A DNA stretch of 64,000 nucleotides from DUOA01 sp012839095. GTDB lineage: Bacteria; Bacillota; Clostridia; Caldicoprobacterales; DTU083. Positions 15,320 through 23,781 of this stretch are shown piece by piece. The stretch is taken from the NCBI GenBank assembly GCA_050951505.1, contig JBMNJE010000009.1, positions 124,001-188,000 on the forward strand, written 5' to 3'. How positions within the stretch are numbered: position 1 is the stretch's first letter; each line of letters starts with the position of its first letter. The notes under the pieces are model-generated. The model ran no database searches. It was not told the origin of the DNA and saw nothing but the letters and a program-made list of their open reading frames with translations. A program made the translations under genes and the position numbers.

Positions 15320-15880
15320 CTAAAGCCAGGTAAAAAACAGAATTCCAAGTATTGCGCTTATGATTATCATTAATGCAGGATGAATTTTCGCTTTCATGAT
15401 TCCTATCAGGCTGATGGCGAAAATAGCTATGCTTTTCCAGCTGATATCCCTGAGCAGATCTTCCATAGCATCGGGATAGAGGGCATTTTTCAGAATGAGG
15501 AAGGTGGAGGAAGCGATAAGCCCGATCACAGCCGGCCTCAAACCTTTTAAAACACCCTGAACAATGGGGTGGTCCTTAAACTTAGTAAAGTATTTGGCAA
15601 CCAGCACTACTATTATGAAGGACGGAGTTATGACGCCCAGGGTTGCTGCTGCCGCCGCGGTGAGGCCCCCCTGTTGAATTCCTATAAAGGTGGCAGAATT
15701 TATGGCAAAGGGGCCGGGAGTCATCTCGGAAATGGCTATGATATCAATAACCCCCTCCAGGGTAAGCCAATTGCGCTGGGTAATCTCCTGGGTAATGAGA
15801 GGGATCATGGCATAGCCGCCCCCAATGGTAAACAGGCCTATTTTGGCAAAAACAAGAAAAAGTTCAATCATTATATGCAT
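15320..15880 (-). CDS. chrA: Chromate transporter family half-subunit (second gene)
   Basis: A 186-residue membrane protein of the CHR family, half-size type. The FTIGGGYAMIPLI motif near residue 17 and PGPFAINSATFIG near residue 55 mark the family. Half-size CHR proteins are encoded in pairs with opposite membrane topology and work together. Family members export chromate; in bacteria without chromate exposure the physiological substrate is unclear, sulfate being one suggestion. The ATG at 15880 shares one base with the stop of the upstream partner, with AGGAG eight bases before it. Confidence 0.9.
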   Translation of the reverse strand: MHIMIELFLVFAKIGLFTIGGGYAMIPLITQEITQRNWLTLEGVIDIIAISEMTPGPFAINSATFIGIQQGGLTAAAAATLGVITPSFIIVVLVAKYFTKFKDHPIVQGVLKGLRPAVIGLIASSTFLILKNALYPDAMEDLLRDISWKSIAIFAISLIGIMKAKIHPALMIIISAILGILFFTWL

Positions 15881-16458
15881 CAGCTCTTCTCCTTTTTCTC
15901 AGCTTTTTTCAAAGAGCGGACTGAAACGGCAGTCAGCCCAAGTACACCGGACACAAGAAGTATGACAATGGCCGGTGCGCCGAATACTGTCAGTGCCAGA
16001 AAAGAGGCAATTGCCAGGGCCAGACCGTACCCATTCCTGATTCCGGTCTTTCCCAGCCTGAGTACAACGTGGAACATAAGAGCTGCGACACCTGCCTGTA
16101 TTCCATGAAATGCCTCATTTACATAGGGATAATCCTTAAAATTGTATAGAAACAGGGCAATAATGGATATTATTATATAGGATGGCAGTACCACGCCCAG
16201 CGTGGCGGCAACTGCACCTGCCCAGCCGGCTACCCGGTACCCTACAAAGGTGGAGGAGTTTACCGCAATGACACCGGGAACTGACTGTACAACCGCGAAT
16301 ATGTCGATGATTTCCTCTCTCTCTATCCAATGGTTTTTCTCTACTATTTCCCTTTCGATGTAGGGGATCATGGCATATCCGCCTCCAAAGGTAAAGGCGC
16401 CTATTCGAAAAAATACGGTGAAGAGTTTAAGAATTTTGCTTGGTAACTTTACATCCAT
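15880..16458 (-). CDS. chrA: Chromate transporter family half-subunit (first gene)
   Basis: A 192-residue membrane protein, the first of the tandem CHR pair. It carries FTFGGGYAMIPYIE near residue 20 and PGVIAVNSSTFVG near residue 58, the same two motifs as its partner, showing descent from one duplicated half. The C terminus is basic. Transcription likely starts at TTGCCA-17-TATACT about 40 bp upstream, divergent from the cobalt/nickel transporter operon. Both subunits would be needed for transport. Confidence 0.9.
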   Translation of the reverse strand: MDVKLPSKILKLFTVFFRIGAFTFGGGYAMIPYIEREIVEKNHWIEREEIIDIFAVVQSVPGVIAVNSSTFVGYRVAGWAGAVAATLGVVLPSYIIISIIALFLYNFKDYPYVNEAFHGIQAGVAALMFHVVLRLGKTGIRNGYGLALAIASFLALTVFGAPAIVILLVSGVLGLTAVSVRSLKKAEKKEKS

Positions 16459-16491
16459 ATACTATTCTCCTAATAAAAATTCACTTATAAT

Positions 16492-16520
16492 AGTATAAAG
16501 CCGGGAGGCCGGTTTGGCAA
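16492..16520 (-). promoter_or_regulatory. Sigma-A-type promoter for the chrA pair
   Basis: On the minus strand TTGCCA (16520-16515), a 17-bp spacer and TATACT (16497-16492) lie 34 bp before the first chrA start. Confidence 0.6.
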
Positions 16521-16537
16521 GGAGAAACCCTGCCTGC

Positions 16538-16566
16538 TTGACATGACTGTACGTGATTAATACAAT
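16538..16566 (+). promoter_or_regulatory. Near-consensus sigma-A promoter for cbiMQO
   Basis: TTGACA (16538-16543), a 17-bp spacer and TACAAT (16561-16566) differ from consensus at one base. The leader to the cbiM ATG at 16613 is only about 40 nt, too short for a cobalamin riboswitch. Confidence 0.8.
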
Positions 16567-16572
16567 GGAATC

Positions 16573-16595
16573 GTAAATGTAGATAATACATTTAC
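16573..16595. promoter_or_regulatory. Perfect inverted repeat, candidate metal-responsive operator of cbiMQO
   Basis: GTAAATGTA (16573-16581) and TACATTTAC (16587-16595) are exact complements around GATAA. The repeat begins 7 bp after the -10 element, so a bound protein would block initiation. It could also fold as a leader hairpin just before the ribosome site. The regulator is unknown. Confidence 0.6.
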
Positions 16596-16612
16596 ATGAG
16601 GAGGACAAAAAC

Positions 16613-17353
16613 ATGAGTCACATTCACTTGCCGGATGGTGTTATACCGCCTTTCTGGTGGATTACCGGCCTTATCTTATGCCTTGCCCTGCTTTGGATAT
16701 TTGCCGGAAGAATTAAAAAAGATGAGGTCCGCCGAAAAATTCCCTTTGCCGGGGTAATAGGTGCCCTGATGCTGATCTTTATGTCTGTACCCCTCGGCAT
16801 CCTGCCGGTGCATCTGAATCTGGCTGTGCTCTGCGGCATTCTGGCCGGTCCGGGTCTCGGTTTTGTTGCTGTATTTGCGGTCAACACAATTCTTGCCCTT
16901 ATCGGGCATGGAGGGTTTACGGTAATAGGCCTTAATACCCTTCTGATGGGCGGTGAAGCCATACTGGGCTATTATATTTTCCGGGCTGCGTCCGGCAGAC
17001 TGGGCAGTGCCTCCTCTGCTGTAACTGCCAATATTCTTGCCCTTCTTTTGTCAACTGTCCTTATGATATTGATTGTAGGAACATCTGTTGGTCTTGGGGA
17101 GGCTCTGCTCCCCCATGACCATACCCATGAATCGGTACATGCCGGTGAAGATCATATTGATGACAGGGAAAACAATAGTGAGTCCCATTCCGGGGAGATA
17201 AAGGATGCGAGATTTCTTTTCTTAACCGGCTGGACAGCAGTCATTGCAGTCATTCTTGCGGGCATATTGCTGGAATCACTGGTAACAGGGCTTATCGTAA
17301 GTTTCTTTTCAAAGGTCAGGCCGGATCTGCTGAAGCCGGCGGCGGAAGGGTAA
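16613..17353 (+). CDS. cbiM: Energy-coupling-factor cobalt/nickel transporter substrate-binding subunit CbiM
   Basis: A 246-residue membrane protein with seven or so hydrophobic segments. The extreme N terminus SHIHLPDGVIP matches the CbiM/NikM His-containing start, whose free N terminus threads into the protein to hold Co2+ or Ni2+. A hydrophilic loop near residues 160-195 is rich in His and acidic residues (HDHTHES) and may gather metal. The final hydrophobic segment may represent a fused CbiN/PDGLE-like portion, because no separate cbiN is present. GAGGAGG precedes the ATG. It opens the cbiMQO operon, which runs on into a methionine synthase gene. Confidence 0.88.
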   Translation: MSHIHLPDGVIPPFWWITGLILCLALLWIFAGRIKKDEVRRKIPFAGVIGALMLIFMSVPLGILPVHLNLAVLCGILAGPGLGFVAVFAVNTILALIGHGGFTVIGLNTLLMGGEAILGYYIFRAASGRLGSASSAVTANILALLLSTVLMILIVGTSVGLGEALLPHDHTHESVHAGEDHIDDRENNSESHSGEIKDARFLFLTGWTAVIAVILAGILLESLVTGLIVSFFSKVRPDLLKPAAEG

Positions 17354-17366
17354 AGGAGAGAGATAA

Positions 17367-18080
17367 ATGCACATAGCCGCTATTGATCATATGGCCAACA
17401 ACGGTGACAGCTTTCTTCACAATGCCCGGCCCATCACCAAGGTTAGCATGGCACTCTTGTTTTTAGTAAGCCTGATTGTTACAAACCATATATTTAAGGC
17501 ACTTATTTTACTGGCCATTCCCATTGCTCTGATACTTCTGTCCAGGGTGAATGTCAGGGAAATACTGCATCTGGCTGCATATCCACTTGTTTTCAGTATC
17601 CTCTTTGCACTTATCCGGATACAGCAATCATGGGTGGCAGGCCTGCTGGTCATGACCAAGGCTTTGGGAGCAGCACTTAATATGCTGCTTCTTATTGCAA
17701 CCACACCCTATACGGATTTATTCGGTATTTTTTCCTATGTGCTGCCGGGGCCGATCATAGATGTATTTATTTTTACATACCGGTCGCTTTTTATTCTCCT
17801 GGACAAACTGGAGAACATGATGAAGAGCATCCGGCTCAGGGGTGGATTCCATCCTGTGAGAATTCTTTTTAATCTGAAAAATACAGCAGGGGCACTGGGA
17901 GTCATGACGATTCATGCCTTTGATATGAGCGAGAGACTTTATCGCATATACTCTCTCAGGGGGTACAAGGGGAAGATACCCCTTTCCCGTGAATGGGAAC
18001 CGCTAAAGCCGGTGGACGGCTTCCTGCTGCTGTTTTCACTGATTGTACTGACAGGAGTGTTTATTCCATGGAACATCTGA
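17367..18080 (+). CDS. cbiQ: Energy-coupling-factor transmembrane subunit (EcfT/CbiQ)
   Basis: A 237-residue membrane protein of the CbiQ/EcfT family. Features are the early hydrophobic helices, and the cytoplasmic coupling motifs near the middle and end: SIRLRGGF near residue 155 and MSERLYRIYSLRGYKG near residue 190, each containing the Arg-Gly pattern that contacts the ATPase. It links the CbiM metal-binding subunit to the CbiO ATPase. It begins 13 bp after cbiM and overlaps cbiO by 13 bp. Confidence 0.9.
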   Translation: MHIAAIDHMANNGDSFLHNARPITKVSMALLFLVSLIVTNHIFKALILLAIPIALILLSRVNVREILHLAAYPLVFSILFALIRIQQSWVAGLLVMTKALGAALNMLLLIATTPYTDLFGIFSYVLPGPIIDVFIFTYRSLFILLDKLENMMKSIRLRGGFHPVRILFNLKNTAGALGVMTIHAFDMSERLYRIYSLRGYKGKIPLSREWEPLKPVDGFLLLFSLIVLTGVFIPWNI

Positions 18081-18931
18081 TCAAGGTAAAATGTATCCGG
18101 CATGTATATCCGGATAAAACCGAGGTGGACATATGCGGCCTGGATTTTGTAGTCCGCCCCGGAGAAAGGGTGGTGATCCTGGGTCCCAACGGGGCCGGCA
18201 AGACCACCCTGCTGTCCCACATACTTGGCCTGCTGTCGCCTGTGGAGGGGCAGGTTGAAGTGATGGGCATGAAGCCGGACAAGGATTTCAACAAGGTACG
18301 GAAGCATATAGGGATTGTCTTTCAGAATGTGGATGAGCAGATAATCGGCCCCAGGGTATATGACGACATTGCCTTTACTCTGAGGAACGAGGGCTTTTCC
18401 AGGCAGGAAACGGAAGACAGGGTGAGCGAAGTGGCAGCCATGCTGGGACTGGAAGATATACTGGAAAAAATACCCCATTACCTCAGCGGAGGACAGAAGA
18501 AAAAGGTTGCCCTGGCAGGTGCGGTTTCCATGATGCCGGAGATCCTTATACTGGATGAACCATTTGACGGGCTGGATCCCAAATCCAAATCGGAAATGAT
18601 AGACATGCTCAACCGGCTGAACGGAGAAAAGGGAATTACACTGGTTATAACAACCCACGACATAAACATAGTGCCCAGGATTGCCGATCTGATATATGTA
18701 ATCAATAAAGGGAAGATAGTTACCAAGGGCAGTCCTGCAGATGTTTTCGCTGAGGTGGAGATGCTTCGTGAAGCCAATCTGGAGCCGCCTATACTGACTG
18801 ATTTATTTGATCGTCTTGCTAAAAAGGGGTACCCGCTGACGGCGCCGGCCAGCATAGACAATGCCCTGGAACAGCTGGAAATGATTTTAGGAGGGCAGGT
18901 GCAGGATGAAGAGAGAATTGTTTCAGGATGA
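18068..18931 (+). CDS. cbiO: Energy-coupling-factor ATPase CbiO
   Basis: A 287-residue ABC ATPase. Walker A GPNGAGKTT lies near residue 40, the Q-loop VFQNVDEQI near residue 90, the signature LSGGQKKKVALAG near residue 139, Walker B ILILDEPFDGLDP near residue 160, and the switch His in VITTHDIN. It powers cobalt/nickel uptake with CbiM and CbiQ. The ATG at 18068 has AGGAG ten bases upstream, inside the end of cbiQ. A C-terminal extension of ~60 residues includes a DLFDRLAKKGYP segment common in CbiO. Its end overlaps the methionine synthase gene by 26 bp. Confidence 0.9.
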   Translation: MEHLIKVKCIRHVYPDKTEVDICGLDFVVRPGERVVILGPNGAGKTTLLSHILGLLSPVEGQVEVMGMKPDKDFNKVRKHIGIVFQNVDEQIIGPRVYDDIAFTLRNEGFSRQETEDRVSEVAAMLGLEDILEKIPHYLSGGQKKKVALAGAVSMMPEILILDEPFDGLDPKSKSEMIDMLNRLNGEKGITLVITTHDINIVPRIADLIYVINKGKIVTKGSPADVFAEVEMLREANLEPPILTDLFDRLAKKGYPLTAPASIDNALEQLEMILGGQVQDEERIVSG

Positions 18932-20570
18932 CAAGCTGGTCTTCTTTGACGGAGCCATGGGCACCATGCTGCAGGAAGCGGGCTGGAGTGACGGCCGGCC
19001 TCCGGAAATATGCAATCTGGCACGACCGGAGCTGGTGGAATCCATTCACCGGGCTTATGCTGAGAGCGGTGCAGATGTTATTACAGCCAATACTTTTGGC
19101 GCAAGTCCAATGAAGATTCTTCCACTGGGCTATTCAGCGGAAGAAGTGATAAAAAGGGCAGTGGCCCTTGCCAAAAGAGCTGCGGGCAGCCGTCCGGTTG
19201 CCTTGGATATCGGCCCTCTCGGACAATTGATGGCACCTATGGGAACCTTGTCCTTTAATGATGCATATGAACAGTTTGCTGTTCAGGTCAAAGCCGGCAG
19301 AGAAGCAGGTGCAGACTTAATCCTGATAGAGACCATGTCGGATATATACGAGGCAAAGGCTGCTGTGCTGGCAGCAAAGGAGCACAGCGAACTTCCGGTA
19401 GTGTGTTCTCTGACCTTTCAGAAGAATGGAAGAACCCTGATGGGAAATGATGCCCTGACGGCGGTAACCGTGCTGGAGGGGCTGAAAGTTGATGCAATCG
19501 GTGTTAATTGTTCTCTCGGACCGGAGGAGCTGCTCCCTGTTATTGAAAAGCTGACAAAGTCTGCCCATGTCCCCATACTGGTACAGGCCAATGCCGGACT
19601 GCCCGAGCTTAAGGGCGGCCGGGTCGTTTATCCTTTAAAACCCGATGCTTTTGCTCAGGCGGCAAAAAAGATGGTATCCATGGGCGTTAAGATGCTGGGC
19701 GGCTGCTGCGGGACCAGTCCCGGCTTTATAAGAGCTCTGCGCGGCCATCTGGAAGGGGAGAGCTGGAGAAAGCCCGGCAACCCTGAAAAAACAACCCTTG
19801 CATCATCCAGACAGACCCTGCTCCTGGATGAAGGTATATTTATAGTAGGACAGCGAATCAATCCCACCGGTCGGCAGAACCTCCAAAATGCGCTTCTTAG
19901 CGGTAATTTGGACTTGCTGTATGAGGAGGCACTAATGCAAAAGCAGGCAGGGGCTGACATATTGGATATCAATGTCCATACGGGCAGGGGAAATGAAGCA
20001 GAACTCATGGTTGAGGCAGTGGAGTATATTCAGTCCATGATACCGATTCCACTTCAGTTGGACAGCGCAAACAGTAAAGTATTGGAAGCCGGTGCAAGAG
20101 TGATGAATGGAAAGCCTGTGCTGAACTCTGTTAACGGTTCCAGGCTTTCCCTGGAGCAGATACTTCCCATTGCCCGCAGATATGGTGCCTGTCTTATCGG
20201 CATGACTCTGGATGATAAGGGCATCCCGGACAGGGCGGAAGACAGGCTGGCTCTTGCAGAAAAAATTCTGGAAGCATGCCTGAACTACGGCTTAAAAAAA
20301 GCAGATCTGATAATCGACTGCATTGCGGAAAGCAAATCGGCTAAACCCGAAGCTGCTTCTGAGACTCTGAAGGCTGTACGGCTGATTAAAAAGCATTTGG
20401 GTCTTAAAACCATTCTGGGCATCAGCAACATATCCTATGGCATGAAAAACAGATCATCCCTTAATGCAGAATTTATGGCCCTGGCCCTGGATGCGGGGCT
20501 GGATCTGGCTATAGTGGATCCGCTGGACAGGGCAGTTGCGAATCTCATAAAGACCAAAAATGCAAGGTAA
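18906..20570 (+). CDS. metH: B12-type methionine synthase lacking the cobalamin-binding module
   Basis: A 554-residue protein. Residues 1-285 form a homocysteine S-methyltransferase barrel with the opening FFDGAMGTMLQ and the zinc ligands Cys202 (GVNCSLGP) and Cys267-Cys268 (GGCCGTSP). Residues ~300-554 form the methyltetrahydrofolate-binding pterin domain (VGQRINPTGR, GADILDINVH, LQLDSANS, GISNISYGM). Full MetH proteins then carry a cobalamin-binding module, and often an activation domain; both are absent and a stop follows the pterin domain directly. A separate corrinoid protein would be needed. The start overlaps cbiO by 26 bp, tying cobalt uptake to this enzyme. Confidence 0.88.
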   Translation: MKRELFQDDKLVFFDGAMGTMLQEAGWSDGRPPEICNLARPELVESIHRAYAESGADVITANTFGASPMKILPLGYSAEEVIKRAVALAKRAAGSRPVALDIGPLGQLMAPMGTLSFNDAYEQFAVQVKAGREAGADLILIETMSDIYEAKAAVLAAKEHSELPVVCSLTFQKNGRTLMGNDALTAVTVLEGLKVDAIGVNCSLGPEELLPVIEKLTKSAHVPILVQANAGLPELKGGRVVYPLKPDAFAQAAKKMVSMGVKMLGGCCGTSPGFIRALRGHLEGESWRKPGNPEKTTLASSRQTLLLDEGIFIVGQRINPTGRQNLQNALLSGNLDLLYEEALMQKQAGADILDINVHTGRGNEAELMVEAVEYIQSMIPIPLQLDSANSKVLEAGARVMNGKPVLNSVNGSRLSLEQILPIARRYGACLIGMTLDDKGIPDRAEDRLALAEKILEACLNYGLKKADLIIDCIAESKSAKPEAASETLKAVRLIKKHLGLKTILGISNISYGMKNRSSLNAEFMALALDAGLDLAIVDPLDRAVANLIKTKNAR

Positions 20571-20597
20571 TTGCAAGCTGTTTTTTCATACAGCCTG

Positions 20598-20627
20598 TTG
20601 CCATTTTAAGTCCTCTTGTAGTAGAAT
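20598..20627 (+). promoter_or_regulatory. Candidate promoter for adk
   Basis: TTGCCA and TAGAAT are separated by 18 bp, about 145 bp upstream of the adenylate kinase start. This is a moderate match. Confidence 0.35.
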
Positions 20628-20770
20628 TATTTTAGTTGATGCTTTAATGCTTTACAAGCACAGAACGCCCTCGGCGATAAATTATCCTTCCGTTTTTCTG
20701 CACTATGCAGGTGAATGTGTTCCGGATAAACTGTGCCATCCAACAGACAGGAATAAGGAGGATTTCAAAA

Positions 20771-21439
20771 ATGGACATTGTATTACTGGGCCCTCCCGGC
20801 TCGGGGAAGGGAACCCAGGGAAACTTGCTGGCTGAGCCTCTGAATGCAAAGCCCTTATCTACAGGTGATTTGTTTCGCTCGATCCTGAAAGATGATTCCC
20901 ATCCCCTGTACTCCAAGGTACAGGTGATTAATGAAGGAAAACTGGTATCTGATGATGTTGTGAACAAGGTAGTGGAATACGGGATAAATAAGCCGGAAAA
21001 CAGGAACGGCATCATATTCGACGGTTATCCCCGCACCATTGCCCAGGCCGAAAAACTGGATGAAATGCTTGCTGCAAGGGGCAGGAAGATTGATCTTGTC
21101 ATCGAACTGAATGTAACCCAGGAGGTTCTGTTTTACCGTATTTTAGGCAGAAGGGTCTGCCCCGGCTGCAAGCGGATTTTTCATGAAAGGGACGGGTTGG
21201 ACGTCTGTCCCCATTGCGGACTTGAGCTTATTCGCCGGGAGGATGACAATGAACAAACCATTCTTCAGCGGTTGGAGGAGTATAGAGCAAAAACAGCCCC
21301 TCTGCAGGACTACTATGAAAACAGCGGTGCTGTCATTCTCGACATGGAAATAAACGATGCCTCCCTGACAGCCCAGGAAGTTAATCAGCAGATTATGGAC
21401 ATGCTGAAGCAAAGCCGGGTATTGCAGGAGAAGTTATGA
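20771..21439 (+). CDS. adk: Adenylate kinase (zinc-LID type)
   Basis: A 222-residue nucleoside monophosphate kinase converting ATP and AMP to two ADP. Visible parts are the P-loop GPPGSGKGTQ at residues 7-16, the AMP site STGDLFR and FDGYPRT, the LID domain with a Cys4 zinc site (CPGC ... CPHC), and the late arginines in QRLEEYRAKTAPL. All catalytic residues seem present. Clostridial adk usually sits in the ribosomal-protein cluster between secY and map; this copy instead overlaps a metallophosphoesterase, so it may be a paralogue or a moved gene. AAGGAGG supports the ATG at 20771. Confidence 0.88.
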   Translation: MDIVLLGPPGSGKGTQGNLLAEPLNAKPLSTGDLFRSILKDDSHPLYSKVQVINEGKLVSDDVVNKVVEYGINKPENRNGIIFDGYPRTIAQAEKLDEMLAARGRKIDLVIELNVTQEVLFYRILGRRVCPGCKRIFHERDGLDVCPHCGLELIRREDDNEQTILQRLEEYRAKTAPLQDYYENSGAVILDMEINDASLTAQEVNQQIMDMLKQSRVLQEKL

Positions 21440-22140
21440 AAACCTCTGTTTATGCAATAGGTGATTTGCACTTATCCGGCGCTGTGGATAAGCCCATGGA
21501 TGTTTTTGGAAAACACTGGGAAGGCCATTGGGACAGGATCAGGCAGGATTGGACAGAACAGGTGAAACCTGAAGATATCGTACTGATACCAGGAGATATT
21601 AGCTGGGCTATGAAATTGTCCCAGGCTAAACCGGATCTGGACAGCATAGGCCAACTTCCCGGAAAAAAGGTCCTTATCAGGGGGAATCATGATTATTGGT
21701 GGTCCTCCGTTTCCAGGGTCAGAAGCATGCTGCCGCCTTCCCTGCATGTAATTCAAAATGACAGCCTGGAGGCAGCAGGGTATATTCTCTGCGGTACCAG
21801 GGGATGGAATAATCCAGGCATGAAGGATTTTACAGAGCACGATGCCAAGGTATACAAACGGGAACTGCAGAGGCTCAGGCTTTCCCTTGAACATGCTTCG
21901 GGAAAACTTAGGGCAGAAGAAAGCAAGCTGATAGTTCTGCTTCACTATCCGCCCTTTGATGACAAAGGCCGGCCGACTGAGATGGTCAGCCTGCTGGCCG
22001 AGTACCGGCCCATGCATGTGGTCTACGGCCATCTCCATGGGGAAGGCACCGCGTATGCTTACGAAGGAGTCTATCAGGGAACGGAGTACCATCTTGTATC
22101 CTGTGATTATCTGAATTTCCGCCTTAAGCGGATTGTCTGA
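21436..22140 (+). CDS. Metallophosphoesterase (calcineurin-like)
   Basis: A 234-residue protein with all five metallophosphoesterase motifs: GDLHL at residue 9, GDIS near 55, GNHDYWW near 82, HYPPF near 174 and GHLHGEG near 198. These ligate a dinuclear metal site. The family hydrolyses phosphomonoesters or diesters; the substrate is not evident. The C-terminal DYLNFRL ending is typical of a widespread Firmicute subgroup of unknown role. The ATG overlaps the adk stop (ATGA), suggesting coupled translation and perhaps a nucleotide-related substrate (inference). Confidence 0.85.
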   Translation: MKTSVYAIGDLHLSGAVDKPMDVFGKHWEGHWDRIRQDWTEQVKPEDIVLIPGDISWAMKLSQAKPDLDSIGQLPGKKVLIRGNHDYWWSSVSRVRSMLPPSLHVIQNDSLEAAGYILCGTRGWNNPGMKDFTEHDAKVYKRELQRLRLSLEHASGKLRAEESKLIVLLHYPPFDDKGRPTEMVSLLAEYRPMHVVYGHLHGEGTAYAYEGVYQGTEYHLVSCDYLNFRLKRIV

Positions 22141-22169
22141 AATATTGATTTGATGCTGCAATTGTAAAT

Positions 22170-22216
22170 GAGCACATTAGGGAGTAATTCCTTAAAGTGC
22201 TCTTTCTTTTTTTTAT
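22170..22216 (+). terminator. Terminator after the metallophosphoesterase gene
   Basis: GAGCAC and GTGCTC (22170-22175, 22197-22202) close a hairpin that also pairs AGGGA with TCCTT-like bases inside, followed by TTTCTTTTTTTT. It separates the adk operon from the dcw cluster. Confidence 0.85.
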
Positions 22217-22269
22217 TTTTTCTTAATTTGTGGAAGGAATTTGCGAATGAATATAGAATAGTAGATAAA

Positions 22270-22294
22270 AGTGGTGTGAAGTGGGGAAAAGTGG
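22270..22294 (+). promoter_or_regulatory. MraZ-box repeats upstream of mraZ
   Basis: AGTGG occurs at 22270, 22280 and 22290, an exact 10-bp period, about 60 bp upstream of the mraZ start. MraZ is known to bind spaced TGG-containing direct repeats in the promoter of its own operon. A matching promoter probably lies just upstream (AT-rich 22225-22265) but I cannot assign its -35 and -10 firmly. Confidence 0.7.
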
Positions 22295-22353
22295 TGTATA
22301 AGTACTAACAATACCCATTGTCATGTCCCATGTGGCTGAAAGGGGGGTGCGCT

Positions 22354-22785
22354 GTGTTTATCGGGGAGTATCAGCATAACATTGATCAAAAGGGCAGAGT
22401 CTTTATGCCGGCCAAATTCCGCGAGGAACTGGGTGATAAGTTTGTTGTCACAAAAGGCCTGGACAAATGTCTCTTTGTATATCCCTATGAAGAGTGGAAA
22501 AACTTTGAACAAAAACTGCGCACCCTGCCGCTGACCAGTAAGGAGGCCCGGGCATTCATCCGCTTCTTCTTTGCCGGTGCTGCCGAATGTGAAGCAGACA
22601 AGCAGGGAAGGGTATTAATCCCGGCCGGCCTCCGTGAACATGCATCCCTGGAAAAGGAATTGTCCATTATAGGGGTATCCACCCGGGTCGAAATCTGGAA
22701 CAGAGAAGCATGGGAGAACTACAATGACGATGCCAGTCTTGATCAGGATGCCATAGTGGAGAAAATGGCCGAACTGGGAATTTAA
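22354..22785 (+). CDS. mraZ: Transcriptional regulator MraZ
   Basis: A 143-residue protein with two SpoVT/AbrB-like domains: the first with [23 protein letters not shown] at the very start (D-x-K-G-R core), the second with [18 protein letters not shown] near residue 80. MraZ forms a ring that binds repeats upstream of its own gene and represses the dcw operon. The GTG at 22354 is chosen because a run of six G lies six bases upstream and the family begins MFIGEY. It opens the cluster and is 30 bp from rsmH. Confidence 0.95.
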   Translation: MFIGEYQHNIDQKGRVFMPAKFREELGDKFVVTKGLDKCLFVYPYEEWKNFEQKLRTLPLTSKEARAFIRFFFAGAAECEADKQGRVLIPAGLREHASLEKELSIIGVSTRVEIWNREAWENYNDDASLDQDAIVEKMAELGI

Positions 22786-22815
22786 TGCCAGGTGCAGGTC
22801 AGGAGAGAACTATCC

Positions 22816-23775
22816 ATGAAATTTGAACATGTACCTGTTTTGCTGAAGGAAACACTGGAATATCTTAATCCGGTCCCCGGCGGAATCTATGTGGACGGAA
22901 CCCTGGGGGGCGGCGGTCATGCTCTCGAGATTCTGAAACGAATCCATCCTCAGGGTCGATTGATTGGCATTGATCGGGATCCGGCAGCCATACAGGCAGC
23001 TTCTGCAAGGCTGGAAGCTTATGCTGGATCCTTTGAGGCAGTCCATGCCAACTATGTTGATATCAGGCGCGTACTGGAGGAACTAAATATACTATCTGTG
23101 GACGGAATCCTGCTGGATCTGGGTGTGTCTTCCCATCAGCTGGACACTCCTGAAAGGGGTTTTTCCTATCATGAGGATGTCAGGCTGGATATGCGGATGG
23201 ATACTACTCAGGGGTTCAGCGCTTATGAACTGGTAAATGAGTCCACCACTGAGGAGCTTTCCAGGATTATTTGGGAGTACGGAGAGGAGCGCTGGGCCAA
23301 GCGCATAGCTGAGTTCATTGCAGCAAACCGACCTGTGGAAACCACTGCTCAGCTGGTGGAGGTCATCAAGAAGGCGGTGCCTTCGGCAGCCAGGCGCGGC
23401 GGTCCTCACCCGGCCAGGCGTACTTTTCAGGCGCTTCGCATAGCGGTGAATCAGGAACTCAGTCTACTGGAAGAGGCTGTCCGCAGTGCAGCAGATGCAT
23501 TGAAGCCGGGAGGCAGGCTTTGTATTATTACTTTCCATTCCCTGGAGGACAGGATAGTAAAGAATACTTTTCGCAGTCTGCAGAATCCCTGTACCTGTCC
23601 GCCGGGAGCACCGGTCTGTATCTGCAACAAAACTCCTGTAATAGAAATCCTGACCAGAAAACCCCTTGTGCCGACCAGGGAGGAGCAGGAAAGAAATATA
23701 AGGTCCAGAAGTGCGAAGTTAAGAGTGTGCCGCAGACTGCAGCACAATGGGACATATAAACAGCGGGGAGGCTGA
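22816..23775 (+). CDS. rsmH: 16S rRNA (cytosine1402-N4)-methyltransferase RsmH
   Basis: A 319-residue S-adenosylmethionine-dependent enzyme that methylates N4 of C1402 in 16S rRNA. The start [13 protein letters not shown], the SAM motif [11 protein letters not shown] near residue 27, [14 protein letters not shown] near residue 97 and the C-terminal [12 protein letters not shown] are all characteristic. The basic C-terminal tail ([10 protein letters not shown]) is typical. The ATG at 22816 has AGGAGAG upstream; an in-frame start eight codons earlier lacks family support. Second gene of the dcw cluster, six bases from ftsL. Confidence 0.97.
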   Translation: MKFEHVPVLLKETLEYLNPVPGGIYVDGTLGGGGHALEILKRIHPQGRLIGIDRDPAAIQAASARLEAYAGSFEAVHANYVDIRRVLEELNILSVDGILLDLGVSSHQLDTPERGFSYHEDVRLDMRMDTTQGFSAYELVNESTTEELSRIIWEYGEERWAKRIAEFIAANRPVETTAQLVEVIKKAVPSAARRGGPHPARRTFQALRIAVNQELSLLEEAVRSAADALKPGGRLCIITFHSLEDRIVKNTFRSLQNPCTCPPGAPVCICNKTPVIEILTRKPLVPTREEQERNIRSRSAKLRVCRRLQHNGTYKQRGG

Positions 23776-23781
23776 ATAAAA

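Noticed and set aside
16567..16612. Possible cobalamin riboswitch before cbiM
   Set aside because: The leader after the consensus promoter is only about 40 nt and contains just a short hairpin; a cobalamin riboswitch needs about 200 nt and a B12 box.
17939..18658. Long minus-strand open frame (239 codons) opposite cbiQ/cbiO
   Set aside because: Antisense to clear CbiQ and CbiO coding sequence, no start signal and no domain.
20575..20605. Possible terminator after metH
   Set aside because: GCAA/TTGC and CTGT/ACAG can pair, but the stem is broken and asymmetric, and the T run sits in the loop rather than after the stem.
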